Origin: Bradyrhizobium tropiciagri
Lineage (GTDB): Bacteria > Pseudomonadota > Alphaproteobacteria > Rhizobiales > Xanthobacteraceae
NCBI RefSeq assembly: GCF_018130545.1
Contig: NZ_JAFCKF010000012.1
Location: 124,001 to 188,000 of the forward strand
Length of the DNA stretch: 64,000 nt
Direction: 5' to 3'
In this document: piece after piece, positions 27,245 to 35,334 of the stretch
Layout: each line of letters opens with the position of its first letter
Numbering within the stretch: the first letter of the stretch is position 1
Program-made: the position numbers and the translations under genes
The notes under the pieces: generated by a model
What the model saw: only the letters and a program-made list of their open reading frames with translations
Databases searched by the model: none
What the model was told of the DNA's origin: nothing

Positions 27245-27268
27245 TTGGCGACACGTCCGTGTCGCCAA
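27245..27268. promoter_or_regulatory. Perfect 10-bp hairpin downstream of the leader terminator
   Basis: TTGGCGACAC and GTGTCGCCAA flank a GTCC loop. The structure is perfect and GC-rich, 20 bases after the U-tract of the leader terminator and 70 bases before the amidase start. It could be a protein-binding operator or a 5' stabilising hairpin of the read-through mRNA. There is no U-tract on the plus strand. Confidence 0.6.
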
Positions 27269-27338
27269 GCCGGAGGCGCATGCGCGGTGATGGGCAGTGC
27301 CTGCGCTTGCGTCGTGCCAAGTGCGGGGATGAGAAACG

Positions 27339-28739
27339 ATGTCGACGACGGAACTTCACTACCTTGGGCTGATCGAGATCGGGCAGCAGATCCAGGCCAA
27401 AAAGCTCTCACCGGTCGAGGTGACCAAAGCGATGCTCGGACGGATCGAGCAGCTCGACGGCAAGCTCAAGAGCTACGCGCATGTGATGGGCGATGCAGCG
27501 CTTTCCCAGGCTGCGGCCGCCGAGAAGGAGATCGCATCCGGCAAGGTCAAGGGGCCGCTGCACGGCGTGCCGATTGCCGTCAAGGATCTGTGCTGGGTCA
27601 AGGGTGCGCCGGCCGCGCACGGCATGACGATCCATCGCGACTTCCGTCCAAGCGAGGATGCCACGGTGGTCGCGCGGCTGAAGGATGCCGGCGCGATCAT
27701 TCTCGGCAAGCTGCAGCAGACCGAGGGCGCCTATGCCGATCATCACCCGAAGATCGATCCGCCGAAGAATCCCTGGAATGCCGATCTGTGGTCCGGCGCG
27801 TCCTCGAGCGGGTCCGGCGTCGCCACCGCAGCGGGGCTCTGCTTCGGTTCGCTTGGAACCGACACCGGCGGTTCGATCCGCTTTCCCTCGGCCGCCAACG
27901 GGATCACCGGGCTGAAACCGACCTGGGGCCGCGTCAGCCGGTACGGCGCCTTCGAACTCGCGGCGACGCTCGATCACATCGGTCCGATGGCCCGCAGTGC
28001 GGCCGATTGCGGCGCGATTCTCGCCGTGATCGCGGGCCAGGATCCGAACGACACCACCTCGGTGCCGCTGCCTGTGCCGGACTATCTGGCCAGCCTGTCT
28101 GGAAATCTGCGCGGCGTGACGATCGGCGTCGACCGGCGCTGGACCAGCGAGGGCACCGATGAGCCTGCCGGCAAGGTGCTCAGCGAAGGCCTGCGTGCCG
28201 CGACCGAGCTCGGCGCGACAATCAAGGACATCACGTTCCCCGATCCGAAGGCGGTCATTGAGGATTGGTTCCCGCTGTGCGGCATCGAGGTGGCGGTTGC
28301 GCATGAGGAGACCTATCCCGCACGCAAGGACGAATACGGCCCGGCGCTCGCAGGACTGCTCGATCTCGGCCGGGCGCAGTCCGGCTTGGATTATCAGAAG
28401 ATCGTGCTGCGGCGCGAAGCGTTCCGCGGCGCGGTGCGGCTGCTGTTCGAGACGGTCGATCTGATCGCGGTCCCGGCCCAGGCCTTCGCTGCGCCGACCT
28501 TGGCCAAGATGGCGGCACTCGGTGAGGACCCGTCGCTGATCACCGGGCTGCTGCGCTTCACCTGTCCGTTCGACATGACCGGCAGCCCGACCGTGACGCT
28601 TCCGGGCGGCTTCGCGCTGAACGGCGGCCCGGTCGCCTTCCAATTTGTCGGACGTCATTTCGACGAAGCAAGCCTCGTCCGCGCCGGCGATGCCTTCCAG
28701 CGCGTCACCGACTGGCACAAGCGCCATCCCGCGATCTGA
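27339..28739 (+). CDS. Amidase-signature family amidase
   Basis: This 466-residue cytoplasmic amide hydrolase has the Ser-cisSer-Lys triad at Lys82 (PIAVKDL), Ser155 (GASSSGSG) and Ser179 (DTGGSIR), with the 24-residue spacing between the two serines seen in other family members. It lacks the tRNA-amidotransferase partners GatB/GatC nearby, so a catabolic amidase is more likely than GatA. It is the first gene after a long attenuator-like leader and is followed by an acetamidase and an ABC importer. A closely related paralogue ends the same operon at 35335. Substrate specificity cannot be read from the sequence. Confidence 0.9.
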   Translation: MSTTELHYLGLIEIGQQIQAKKLSPVEVTKAMLGRIEQLDGKLKSYAHVMGDAALSQAAAAEKEIASGKVKGPLHGVPIAVKDLCWVKGAPAAHGMTIHRDFRPSEDATVVARLKDAGAIILGKLQQTEGAYADHHPKIDPPKNPWNADLWSGASSSGSGVATAAGLCFGSLGTDTGGSIRFPSAANGITGLKPTWGRVSRYGAFELAATLDHIGPMARSAADCGAILAVIAGQDPNDTTSVPLPVPDYLASLSGNLRGVTIGVDRRWTSEGTDEPAGKVLSEGLRAATELGATIKDITFPDPKAVIEDWFPLCGIEVAVAHEETYPARKDEYGPALAGLLDLGRAQSGLDYQKIVLRREAFRGAVRLLFETVDLIAVPAQAFAAPTLAKMAALGEDPSLITGLLRFTCPFDMTGSPTVTLPGGFALNGGPVAFQFVGRHFDEASLVRAGDAFQRVTDWHKRHPAI

Positions 28740-28756
28740 GTTGAGGAGCCGTTCGT

Positions 28757-29752
28757 ATGACCGAAGACTGGTTGAAGAGTTCCATCATGGCCAAGCGCGC
28801 CGTCGCCAAGGGCGCGACCGGCACGACCCATAGTCTGACGATCGAGCAACAGGGCGGGTTCCATTACGTCTATGGGCCTTATGCCAAGCCGACGCTGTCG
28901 ATCGATCCCGGCGGCGTGGTCGTCGTCGAGACCGAAGACGCCTTCGGCGGCGTGCTGACCAGCGAGAGCGACAGCCCCACCGCGAAGCTCAACTTCCCTT
29001 ATTTGAACCCGCAATGCGGACCGATCGCGGTCAAGGGCGCCAAGAAGGGCGATTGCCTCGCGGTCTATATCCGCGATGTCGAGACCCGCGGCGCGCAGCC
29101 GGCCGGGACCACTTGCATCATTCCGGAGTTCGGCGGTCTGGTCGGCACCGCATCGACGGCGCTGCTCAATCCGCCGCTGCCCGAGCGCGTCAAGAAGCTG
29201 CATGTCGACCGCAACGGCGTGCGCTGGAACGACAAGATCACGCTGCCTTACGAGCCGTTCATCGGCACCATCGGTGTGTCGCCCGAGATCGAGGCGATCT
29301 CCTCGCTGCAGCCGGATTATCACGGCGGCAACATGGACCTGCCGGACGTCGCGCCCGGCGCGATCATCTATTTTCCGGTGCATACCGAAGGCGGGCTGCT
29401 CTATGTCGGCGACTGCCACGCCACCCAGGGCGATGGCGAGCTCTCGGGCGTCGCGCTCGAACAACGCGCCACCGTGACCTTGCAGGTCGACCTCATCAAG
29501 AACTGGAGCTTCGCCTGGCCGCGGCTCGAGACGCGCGACTTCATCATGACCATCGGCAGCGCCCGTCCGCTCGAAGACGCGGCGCGCATCGCCTATCGCG
29601 AGCTGGTGCGATGGATGAGCGCCGATTACGGCTTCGATGAGATCGACGCCTACATGCTGCTCAGCCAGGCCGGCCGCATGCGGCTCGGCAACATGGTCGA
29701 CCCCAAATACACGATGGGGGCCTCGATCCTGAAGAATTATCTCAAGGCGTGA
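28757..29752 (+). CDS. Acetamidase/formamidase family protein, short form
   Basis: This 331-residue member of the FmdA/acetamidase family carries the hallmark GDCHATQGDGE at 218-228. It is about 80 residues shorter than the FmdA at 224 and closer in length to fungal-acetamidase-like bacterial members. GAGGAG precedes the ATG. It lies between an amidase-signature gene and an ABC transporter in one operon. It probably hydrolyses a small amide to ammonia and acid; which amide is unknown. Confidence 0.87.
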   Translation: MTEDWLKSSIMAKRAVAKGATGTTHSLTIEQQGGFHYVYGPYAKPTLSIDPGGVVVVETEDAFGGVLTSESDSPTAKLNFPYLNPQCGPIAVKGAKKGDCLAVYIRDVETRGAQPAGTTCIIPEFGGLVGTASTALLNPPLPERVKKLHVDRNGVRWNDKITLPYEPFIGTIGVSPEIEAISSLQPDYHGGNMDLPDVAPGAIIYFPVHTEGGLLYVGDCHATQGDGELSGVALEQRATVTLQVDLIKNWSFAWPRLETRDFIMTIGSARPLEDAARIAYRELVRWMSADYGFDEIDAYMLLSQAGRMRLGNMVDPKYTMGASILKNYLKA

Positions 29753-29786
29753 ACTTCAACATCCTTCAACGACAGAGGATATGGCG

Positions 29787-31025
29787 ATGTATTCGGGGCG
29801 TGTAGTGGGAATGGCTTTGCTCGGTGCCGTGCTAGGTGCCGCGGCAATAGGTAGCGCGCAGGCGGCCGAGCCGCCGCTCAAGGTGGGCTTGCTGGAGGAC
29901 GTCTCCGGCGACCTCGCGTTCATGGGCATGCCGAAGCTGCACGGCTCGCAGCTCGCGGTTGAGGAGATCAACAAGAGCGGCGGCATTCTCGGCCGCCAGA
30001 TCGAATTGATTCATCTTGATCCGCAGGGTGACAACGCCCGCTATCAGGAGTTCGGCCGTCGCCTGCTCAATCGCGACAAGGTCGACGTGCTGATCGGCGG
30101 CATCACCTCCGCCTCGCGCGAGGCGTTGCGTCCGATCGTCGATCGCACCACCACGCCATACATCTACACCAACCAATATGAAGGCGGTGTCTGCGACGCC
30201 AGCATGATCAGCATGGGCGCGGTGCCGGAACAGCAGTTCTCGACCCTGATCCCCTGGATGGTCGAGAAGTTCGGCAAGAAGGTCTATGTGATCGCCGCCG
30301 ACTATAATTTCGGCCAGATCTCCGCAGAGTGGAACCGGAAGATCATGAAGGATCTCGGCGGCGAGGTCGTTGGTGAGGAATTCATCCCGCTCGGCGTGTC
30401 GCAGTTCGCGCAGACGATCCAGAACATCCAGAAAGCGAAGCCGGACTGGCTGCTGACCATCAATGTCGGCGCCGCGCAGGATTCGTTCTTCGAGCAGGCC
30501 GCCGCCGCCAACCTCAATTTGCCGATGGGCTCCTCGATCAAGATCATGCTCGGCTTCGAGCACAAGCGGTTCAAGCCGCCGGCGCTCAACAACATGCATG
30601 CGACTGCGAACTGGTTCGAGGAGATCGACACGCCCGAAGCCAACGACTTCAAGAAGCGCTGGCACGCCAAATTCCCCGACGAACTCTACATCAACGACAT
30701 GGGCTATAACGCCTACAATGCGCTCTACATGTACAAGGCGCTGGTCGAGAAGGCGAAGTCGACCAAGCTCGAGGACATGCGCAAGGTGATCGCGACCGGA
30801 GATGCCTGCATCGATGCGCCTGAAGGCAAGGTCTGCATCGATCCGAAGAGCCAGCATACCTCGCACCGTATGCGCCTGATCTCGGTCGGGCCCAAGCACG
30901 AGGTGACCGTGGAGAAGGACTATGGGACGATCCAGCCGTACTGGCTTGGCGAGATCGGCTGCGACCTGACCAAGAAGAACGACAAGGACCAGTACACGCC
31001 GAGTCATCTTCCCAGCAAATCGTGA
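29787..31025 (+). CDS. Urea/amide-type ABC transporter substrate-binding protein
   Basis: This exported binding protein of 412 residues has a Sec signal peptide (MYSGRVVGMALLGAVLGAAAI, cleaved near AQA-AEP) and a type I binding fold beginning LKVGLLEDVSGDLAFMGMPK. The second ATG (29787) is preferred over 29781 because AGAGG lies 8 bp before it and only 2 bp before the first. It is related to but clearly diverged from the binding protein at 13605: it has NFGQISAEWNRKIMKDLGGEVVGEE and a C-terminal QPYWLGEIGCDL, so the ligand probably differs. Confidence 0.87.
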   Translation: MYSGRVVGMALLGAVLGAAAIGSAQAAEPPLKVGLLEDVSGDLAFMGMPKLHGSQLAVEEINKSGGILGRQIELIHLDPQGDNARYQEFGRRLLNRDKVDVLIGGITSASREALRPIVDRTTTPYIYTNQYEGGVCDASMISMGAVPEQQFSTLIPWMVEKFGKKVYVIAADYNFGQISAEWNRKIMKDLGGEVVGEEFIPLGVSQFAQTIQNIQKAKPDWLLTINVGAAQDSFFEQAAAANLNLPMGSSIKIMLGFEHKRFKPPALNNMHATANWFEEIDTPEANDFKKRWHAKFPDELYINDMGYNAYNALYMYKALVEKAKSTKLEDMRKVIATGDACIDAPEGKVCIDPKSQHTSHRMRLISVGPKHEVTVEKDYGTIQPYWLGEIGCDLTKKNDKDQYTPSHLPSKS

Positions 31026-31033
31026 TGCGCAGG

Positions 31034-31102
31034 GCACGAATCTTGCTCGTGCTTTGCATCTCGAATTCAAAGCGAGACGGCGCCGCAATGATGCGGCGCC
31101 GT
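31034..31102 (+). other. Two intercistronic hairpins after the binding-protein gene
   Basis: The first (31034-31052) has GCACGA/TCGTGC arms and a 7-base loop. The second (31077-31102) has a perfect 10-bp stem ACGGCGCCGC/GCGGCGCCGT with loop AATGAT, 16 bp before the permease start. Neither has a U-tract. Such structures after binding-protein genes commonly stabilise the upstream message, giving excess binding protein over permease. The AATGAT loop also happens to have A at position 1 and G at position 4, the ANTAR hexaloop pattern. Confidence 0.6.
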
Positions 31103-31118
31103 GATCACGGAGAGTGGA

Positions 31119-31985
31119 ATGTCGGCTGAACTCTTCTCGGTATTCTATCAGTTCGCCGACGTTTTCGCGTTCCTGATCCTGTCCGCGGCGGGCCTTGCCA
31201 TCGTGTTCGGCATGATGGGCGTCATCAACATGGCGCATGGCGAGTTCATCATGTGCGGGGCCTATGTCACGGTCGGCCTGGTGAATCTCGGCGTGCCGCT
31301 GCCGATCGCCCAGATCCTGGCCGCGCTGACGGCGGGGATCATCGGCATGATCGTCGAGTTGCTGATCGTGCGCCGCTTCTACAAGCGTCCGCTCGACTCG
31401 CTGCTCGCCACCTGGGGCCTCAGCCTGATCGTGACCCAGTCGATGCTGCTGATCGTCGGCTCCGCGGTGCGCGGCATCGGCACGCCGGAGGGCAGCTTTG
31501 CGATCGGCGGCTACACGTTCTCGACCTACCGCCTGGTGCTGTTCGGCGCTGCGGTGGCGGTGCTGGTCGGCCTCTACATCATCTTCATGAAGACGCGCTT
31601 CGGCGTGATCGCGCGCGCCACGATGCAGAACGCCGCGATGGCGAAGGCGCTCGGCGCGCGCACCGGGCGGATCTATTCCATCAGCTTCGGGATCGGCACC
31701 GCGCTGGCCGGACTGTGCGGCGCGCTCTACGCGCCGACCATGACGTTGATCCCGACCATGGGCGCGACCTTCGTGGTCGAGAGCTTTGTCACGGTGGTGA
31801 TCGGCGGCGCCAATGTGCTGCTCGGAACCGCGCCGGCTGCGGTGTTCCTGGCGATGATCCGGATGGCGTTGAATGCGAGTTACGGCCAGATCATCGGTCA
31901 GATCGGCATGCTGTTTGCTGTGATCCTGATCATACGTGTGCTGCCTGAAGGGCTATCCAGCGTGCTGGTGCGTCGTGGGCGCTAG
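31119..31985 (+). CDS. Urea/amide-type ABC transporter permease (LivH/UrtB-like)
   Basis: This 288-residue inner-membrane permease has LAIVFGMMGVINMAHGEFIMCGAYV near the N-terminus and RATMQNAAMAKALGARTGRIYS in the coupling loop. I chose the ATG at 31119, preceded by GGAGAG, over a GTG six codons upstream. It is the second gene of the second amide importer. Confidence 0.88.
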   Translation: MSAELFSVFYQFADVFAFLILSAAGLAIVFGMMGVINMAHGEFIMCGAYVTVGLVNLGVPLPIAQILAALTAGIIGMIVELLIVRRFYKRPLDSLLATWGLSLIVTQSMLLIVGSAVRGIGTPEGSFAIGGYTFSTYRLVLFGAAVAVLVGLYIIFMKTRFGVIARATMQNAAMAKALGARTGRIYSISFGIGTALAGLCGALYAPTMTLIPTMGATFVVESFVTVVIGGANVLLGTAPAAVFLAMIRMALNASYGQIIGQIGMLFAVILIIRVLPEGLSSVLVRRGR

Positions 31986-31998
31986 ACGGGAATTTCTG

Positions 31999-33072
31999 AT
32001 GTTGAAGCTGCTCGAGGGCCCGCAGACGCTTGGACGCGGAAGGATCTTCTGGTCCTGTTTCCTTGCCGTGCTGGCGGGGGCGCTGATCTATCCGCTGTTC
32101 GCCGACTCCTATGATGTCGGCAATTTTGCCTACTTCCTGATCTGGATCTTCATGGCGCTCGGGCTCTGCCTGATGTGGGGCTATGGCGGCATGCTGTCGT
32201 TCGGCCAGACCTTCTTCTTCGGCATCGCCGGCTACGGCTATGGCGTGCTTGCCATCAACATGGGCGGCGGGACTGCGACGATCGCAGCGCTGGTGCTTTC
32301 GGTTGTCGTCGCGATGATCGCAGCCGGAATCCTCGGCTATTTCATGATCTGGGGCGGCATCAGCGGCATCTTCTTCGGCATCGTGACGCTGTCGGCGACG
32401 CTGGTGCTTGCCTTCTTCCTTGGCCAGACCGCCGGACCGGAATGGCATATCGGTCCGGCGCGGCTGAACGGCTTCAACGGCATGAAGGGCATGGACCCGC
32501 TCACCGTCGGCAGCTTCGATATCGAGGGATCGGCGCTCTATTACCTCATGATCGCACTGATCGTGATTGTCTACATTGCGCTGCGCATGCTGGTGAACTC
32601 GAGCATCGGCAACGTGATCGTGGCGACAAGGGAGAACCCGCAGCGCGCCGAGATGCTCGGCTACGACGTCCGCAAATACCAGCTCCTGACCTTCGTGATC
32701 GGCAGTGGCCTCGCGGGGCTCAGCGGCGCGCTGTACACGTCCTGGGGCCAGTTCATCACGCCGTCCAGCATCGGCCTGCCGGCGGCGGCGATGCCGATAG
32801 TGTGGGTCGCATTCTCCGGACGCAACGATCTGACCGCGACCCTGGTCGGCTCGTTCCTGCTGTTGTTCGGCTTCCAGACCATCACGGTCTACAGCCAACA
32901 GGCGGCGCTGGTGCTGATGGGCGTGCTGCTGCTTGCGACCGTGATGCTGGCGCCGCAGGGTTTCGTGCTCGGCATCGGCAAGCTCGTGGTCGATTGGTGG
33001 AGCAGGCGCCGGCGTCGCGACGAGGGCACCGCACTGGCCGATACCGGCCGTCTGCAATCGGATGAGACCTGA
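31999..33072 (+). CDS. Urea/amide-type ABC transporter permease (LivM/UrtC-like)
   Basis: This 357-residue permease has LMWGYGGMLSFGQTFFFGIAGYGYG and RENPQRAEMLGYDVRKYQLLTFVIGSGLAGLSG, the LivM/UrtC landmarks, and an arginine-rich cytoplasmic tail (WWSRRRRRDEG). The ATG at 31999 is 13 bp after the LivH-like stop; the longer frame starting inside that gene was rejected. A 3-bp gap separates it from the first ATPase gene. Confidence 0.88.
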   Translation: MLKLLEGPQTLGRGRIFWSCFLAVLAGALIYPLFADSYDVGNFAYFLIWIFMALGLCLMWGYGGMLSFGQTFFFGIAGYGYGVLAINMGGGTATIAALVLSVVVAMIAAGILGYFMIWGGISGIFFGIVTLSATLVLAFFLGQTAGPEWHIGPARLNGFNGMKGMDPLTVGSFDIEGSALYYLMIALIVIVYIALRMLVNSSIGNVIVATRENPQRAEMLGYDVRKYQLLTFVIGSGLAGLSGALYTSWGQFITPSSIGLPAAAMPIVWVAFSGRNDLTATLVGSFLLLFGFQTITVYSQQAALVLMGVLLLATVMLAPQGFVLGIGKLVVDWWSRRRRRDEGTALADTGRLQSDET

Positions 33073-33075
33073 CCC

Positions 33076-33795
33076 ATGGCACTCGTCGAGGTGAAAGGCG
33101 TATCGAAGCGGTTCGGCGGATTGACCGCGGTCTCCGAGGTCGACCTGACGGTCAATGCCGGCGAGGTCCATTGCCTGATCGGACCCAATGGCGCCGGCAA
33201 GAGCACGCTGTTCAAGCTGATCGTCGGCCTCTATCCGCCGACCACGGGCAGCATCTTCTTCGACTCCACCGATATCACCGCCGAGCGGCCCTACGCGCGG
33301 GTGCAGCGCGGCATGAGCATCAAGATGCAGGCCCCGAGCGTGTTCAAGGAGCTGCCGGTGCGGCAGAACATTCAGGTCGCGCTGCAGGAACGACTTTCGG
33401 GCGCGGAATGCGCTGCCGAGGAAGAACGGCTGTTGGCGCTGCTCAATCTGGCGGAGGACTCTGGCAAGCTCGCCGGCGCGCTGTCGCACGGCCAGCAGCA
33501 ATGGCTGGAGATCGGGATGGCGCTGGCCCTGCAGCCGCAACTCCTGCTGCTCGACGAGCCGACCGCGGGCATGTCGCCGGAAGAGACCTACAAAACCGGC
33601 GAGCTGATCAAGTCGTTCAATGCCCAGGGGATGACTGTGCTGGTGGTGGAGCACGACATGGCGTTCGTGCGTCAGGTCGCACAGCGCGTCACCGTTCTGC
33701 ATCTTGGCAAGATCTTCGCCCGCGGCAGCCTCGAGGCGATCCTGGAAGACGAGAAGGTTGCAGAAATTTACCTCGGTAAGACCCATGCCCACTGA
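33076..33795 (+). CDS. Urea/amide-type ABC transporter ATP-binding protein (LivG/UrtD-like)
   Basis: This 239-residue ATPase has Walker A GPNGAGKS, the variant signature LSHGQQQWLEIGMAL and Walker B LLLLDEPTAGMSPEE. The LSHGQ form matches the UrtD-like gene at 17004, so both transporters are of the urea/amide class rather than strict branched-chain amino-acid importers. It overlaps the next ATPase gene by 11 bp. Confidence 0.92.
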   Translation: MALVEVKGVSKRFGGLTAVSEVDLTVNAGEVHCLIGPNGAGKSTLFKLIVGLYPPTTGSIFFDSTDITAERPYARVQRGMSIKMQAPSVFKELPVRQNIQVALQERLSGAECAAEEERLLALLNLAEDSGKLAGALSHGQQQWLEIGMALALQPQLLLLDEPTAGMSPEETYKTGELIKSFNAQGMTVLVVEHDMAFVRQVAQRVTVLHLGKIFARGSLEAILEDEKVAEIYLGKTHAH

Positions 33796-34495
33796 TCGCA
33801 TTCTGGACGTGTCGGGACTTTGGGCGGGTTACGGCGCGACGCCGATCCTGCAAGGCGTCAGCATGCAGGTTTCGCGCGGCGAGATCGTCGGCGTGATCGG
33901 CCGCAACGGCGTCGGCAAGTCGACCCTGATGCGATGTCTGATCGGGCTGTTGCAGAGCTGGCGCGGCACCATCAGCTTCATGGATCAGGATGTCACCCGG
34001 CTCGAGGCCGATGCGCGGGCGCGCGCCGGCTTCGGCTACATCCCGCAGGGCCGCGACGTGTTTCCGCAGATGAGTGTCGAGGAGAATTTGCAGGTCGGGG
34101 AGCTGATCGGCGGCCCCGATGGCAAGAAGCTGCCGGAGCTGGTCTACGAGTATTTTCCGCGCCTGAAGGAACGTCGGCGCCAGATCGCGGGCACCATGTC
34201 GGGCGGTGAACAGCAGCAGCTTGCGATCGGCCGCGCGCTGATCGGCAATCCGGCGCTGATGATCCTCGACGAGCCGTCCGAGGGTATCCAGCCGTCGATC
34301 GTGCAGCACATTTGCGAGGCGTTGAAATCGTTCCGCACCGAGCTTGGCACCACGATCGTGTTCGTCGAGCAGAACCTCGACACCATCCTGGAGATCGCCC
34401 AGCGCTGCTACATCATGGAAAAGGGCAAGATCACGCGGTCGCTGGCCGGCGAGGAGGTCAATGCCGACAATGTGCGCGCGCAGCTGTTGCTTTGA
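33785..34495 (+). CDS. Urea/amide-type ABC transporter ATP-binding protein (LivF/UrtE-like)
   Basis: This 236-residue ATPase has Walker A GRNGVGKS, signature MSGGEQQQLAIGRAL and Walker B LMILDEPSEGIQPS. The GIQP element is typical of UrtE/LivF. I chose the ATG at 33785 inside the end of the preceding gene; the longer frame was rejected because it shadows that gene. This completes a full five-gene importer between the acetamidase and the SDR genes. Confidence 0.92.
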   Translation: MPTDRILDVSGLWAGYGATPILQGVSMQVSRGEIVGVIGRNGVGKSTLMRCLIGLLQSWRGTISFMDQDVTRLEADARARAGFGYIPQGRDVFPQMSVEENLQVGELIGGPDGKKLPELVYEYFPRLKERRRQIAGTMSGGEQQQLAIGRALIGNPALMILDEPSEGIQPSIVQHICEALKSFRTELGTTIVFVEQNLDTILEIAQRCYIMEKGKITRSLAGEEVNADNVRAQLLL

Positions 34496-34555
34496 GCGGC
34501 CGCCCGCGCGGTCAGGAATTATGTTCGACAATCGATAATAACGGAGGGAATGGAC

Positions 34556-35317
34556 ATGGATCTGGGACTCAAGGGAGCAAAGGTTCTCGTTACCGGCAGC
34601 ACCAAGGGCATCGGCAGGGCAATCGCCGATACATTCGCGGCCGAGGGCGCCAATGTCGGCATCTGCGCGCGCAACCAGGCCGACGTTGACGCTGCGGTCA
34701 CCGCAATCAAGGCCAAGGGTGTTGCGGCGTTTGGCGCCGCAGTCGACGTCTCGAACGGGCCGGCGCTGAAGGCCTGGGTCGCCGATATGGCTGCAAAACT
34801 CGGCGGCATCGATGTCGTGGTCGCCAATGTCAGCGCGCTCTCGATCGGGCAGGACGAGGAGAGCTGGGAGAAGGAGTTCTCCACCGACATGATGGGCACG
34901 GTGCGCCTCGTCAACGCGGCAATGCCTTTCCTGGAAAAGAGTAGCGCTGCTGCGATCGTCTCCATCTCCAGCGTCTCGGGACGCGAGGTCGATTTCGCCA
35001 GCGGCCCCTATGGCACCTTCAAAGCCGCGATCATCCACTACACCCAGGGCCTCGCCTATCAGCTCGCGGCCAAGGGCATCCGGGCCAATTCGGTGTCACC
35101 GGGCAACACTTATTTCGAGGGCGGTGTCTGGAACATGATCAAGGACGGCAATCCCGAGCTGTACAAGACCGCGCTGGCGCTCAACCCGACCGGCCGCATG
35201 GGCACGCCGCAGGAGATGGCCAACGCCGCCGTGTTCCTGGCCAGCAAGGCGGCGAGTTTCATCACCGGGACCAACCTCGTGGTGGACGGTGCGCTGACGC
35301 GCGGCGTGCAGTTCTGA
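34556..35317 (+). CDS. SDR-family oxidoreductase
   Basis: This NAD(P)-dependent short-chain dehydrogenase/reductase has 253 residues. The cofactor motif is TGSTKGIGRA (13-22) and the active site is Ser139 with Tyr152-x-x-x-Lys156 (PYGTFKAA). Instead of the usual NNAG motif it has ANVSAL (90-95), a notable deviation. GGAGG lies 8 bp before the second ATG (34556) and only 2 bp before the first (34550), so the second is used. It sits between the importer and the second amidase. A role in oxidising or reducing the acid, alcohol or keto part released by the amidases is possible. Confidence 0.87.
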   Translation: MDLGLKGAKVLVTGSTKGIGRAIADTFAAEGANVGICARNQADVDAAVTAIKAKGVAAFGAAVDVSNGPALKAWVADMAAKLGGIDVVVANVSALSIGQDEESWEKEFSTDMMGTVRLVNAAMPFLEKSSAAAIVSISSVSGREVDFASGPYGTFKAAIIHYTQGLAYQLAAKGIRANSVSPGNTYFEGGVWNMIKDGNPELYKTALALNPTGRMGTPQEMANAAVFLASKAASFITGTNLVVDGALTRGVQF

Positions 35318-35334
35318 CCGGGGGCGACAGCGAC

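Larger units (their letters stand above)
26919..27338. other. 420-bp divergent control region between amiC-2 and the second amidase operon
   Basis: No gene is seen here. From left to right it contains a GCGAAG-N8-CTTCGC dyad at 26940-26959 close to the amiC-2 start, a sigma-70-like promoter at 27030-27058, small hairpins at 27068-27081 (ACAGG/CCTGT arms) and 27114-27153 (GTCCCG/CGGGAC arms), an intrinsic terminator at 27184-27225 and a further perfect hairpin at 27245-27268. The roughly 280-base untranslated leader is unusual for a catabolic gene and fits attenuation by an ANTAR protein. Confidence 0.7.

Noticed and set aside
27339-28739. Amidase as GatA of tRNA amidotransferase
   Set aside because: No gatB or gatC nearby, two paralogous copies and an amide-catabolic operon context argue against it.
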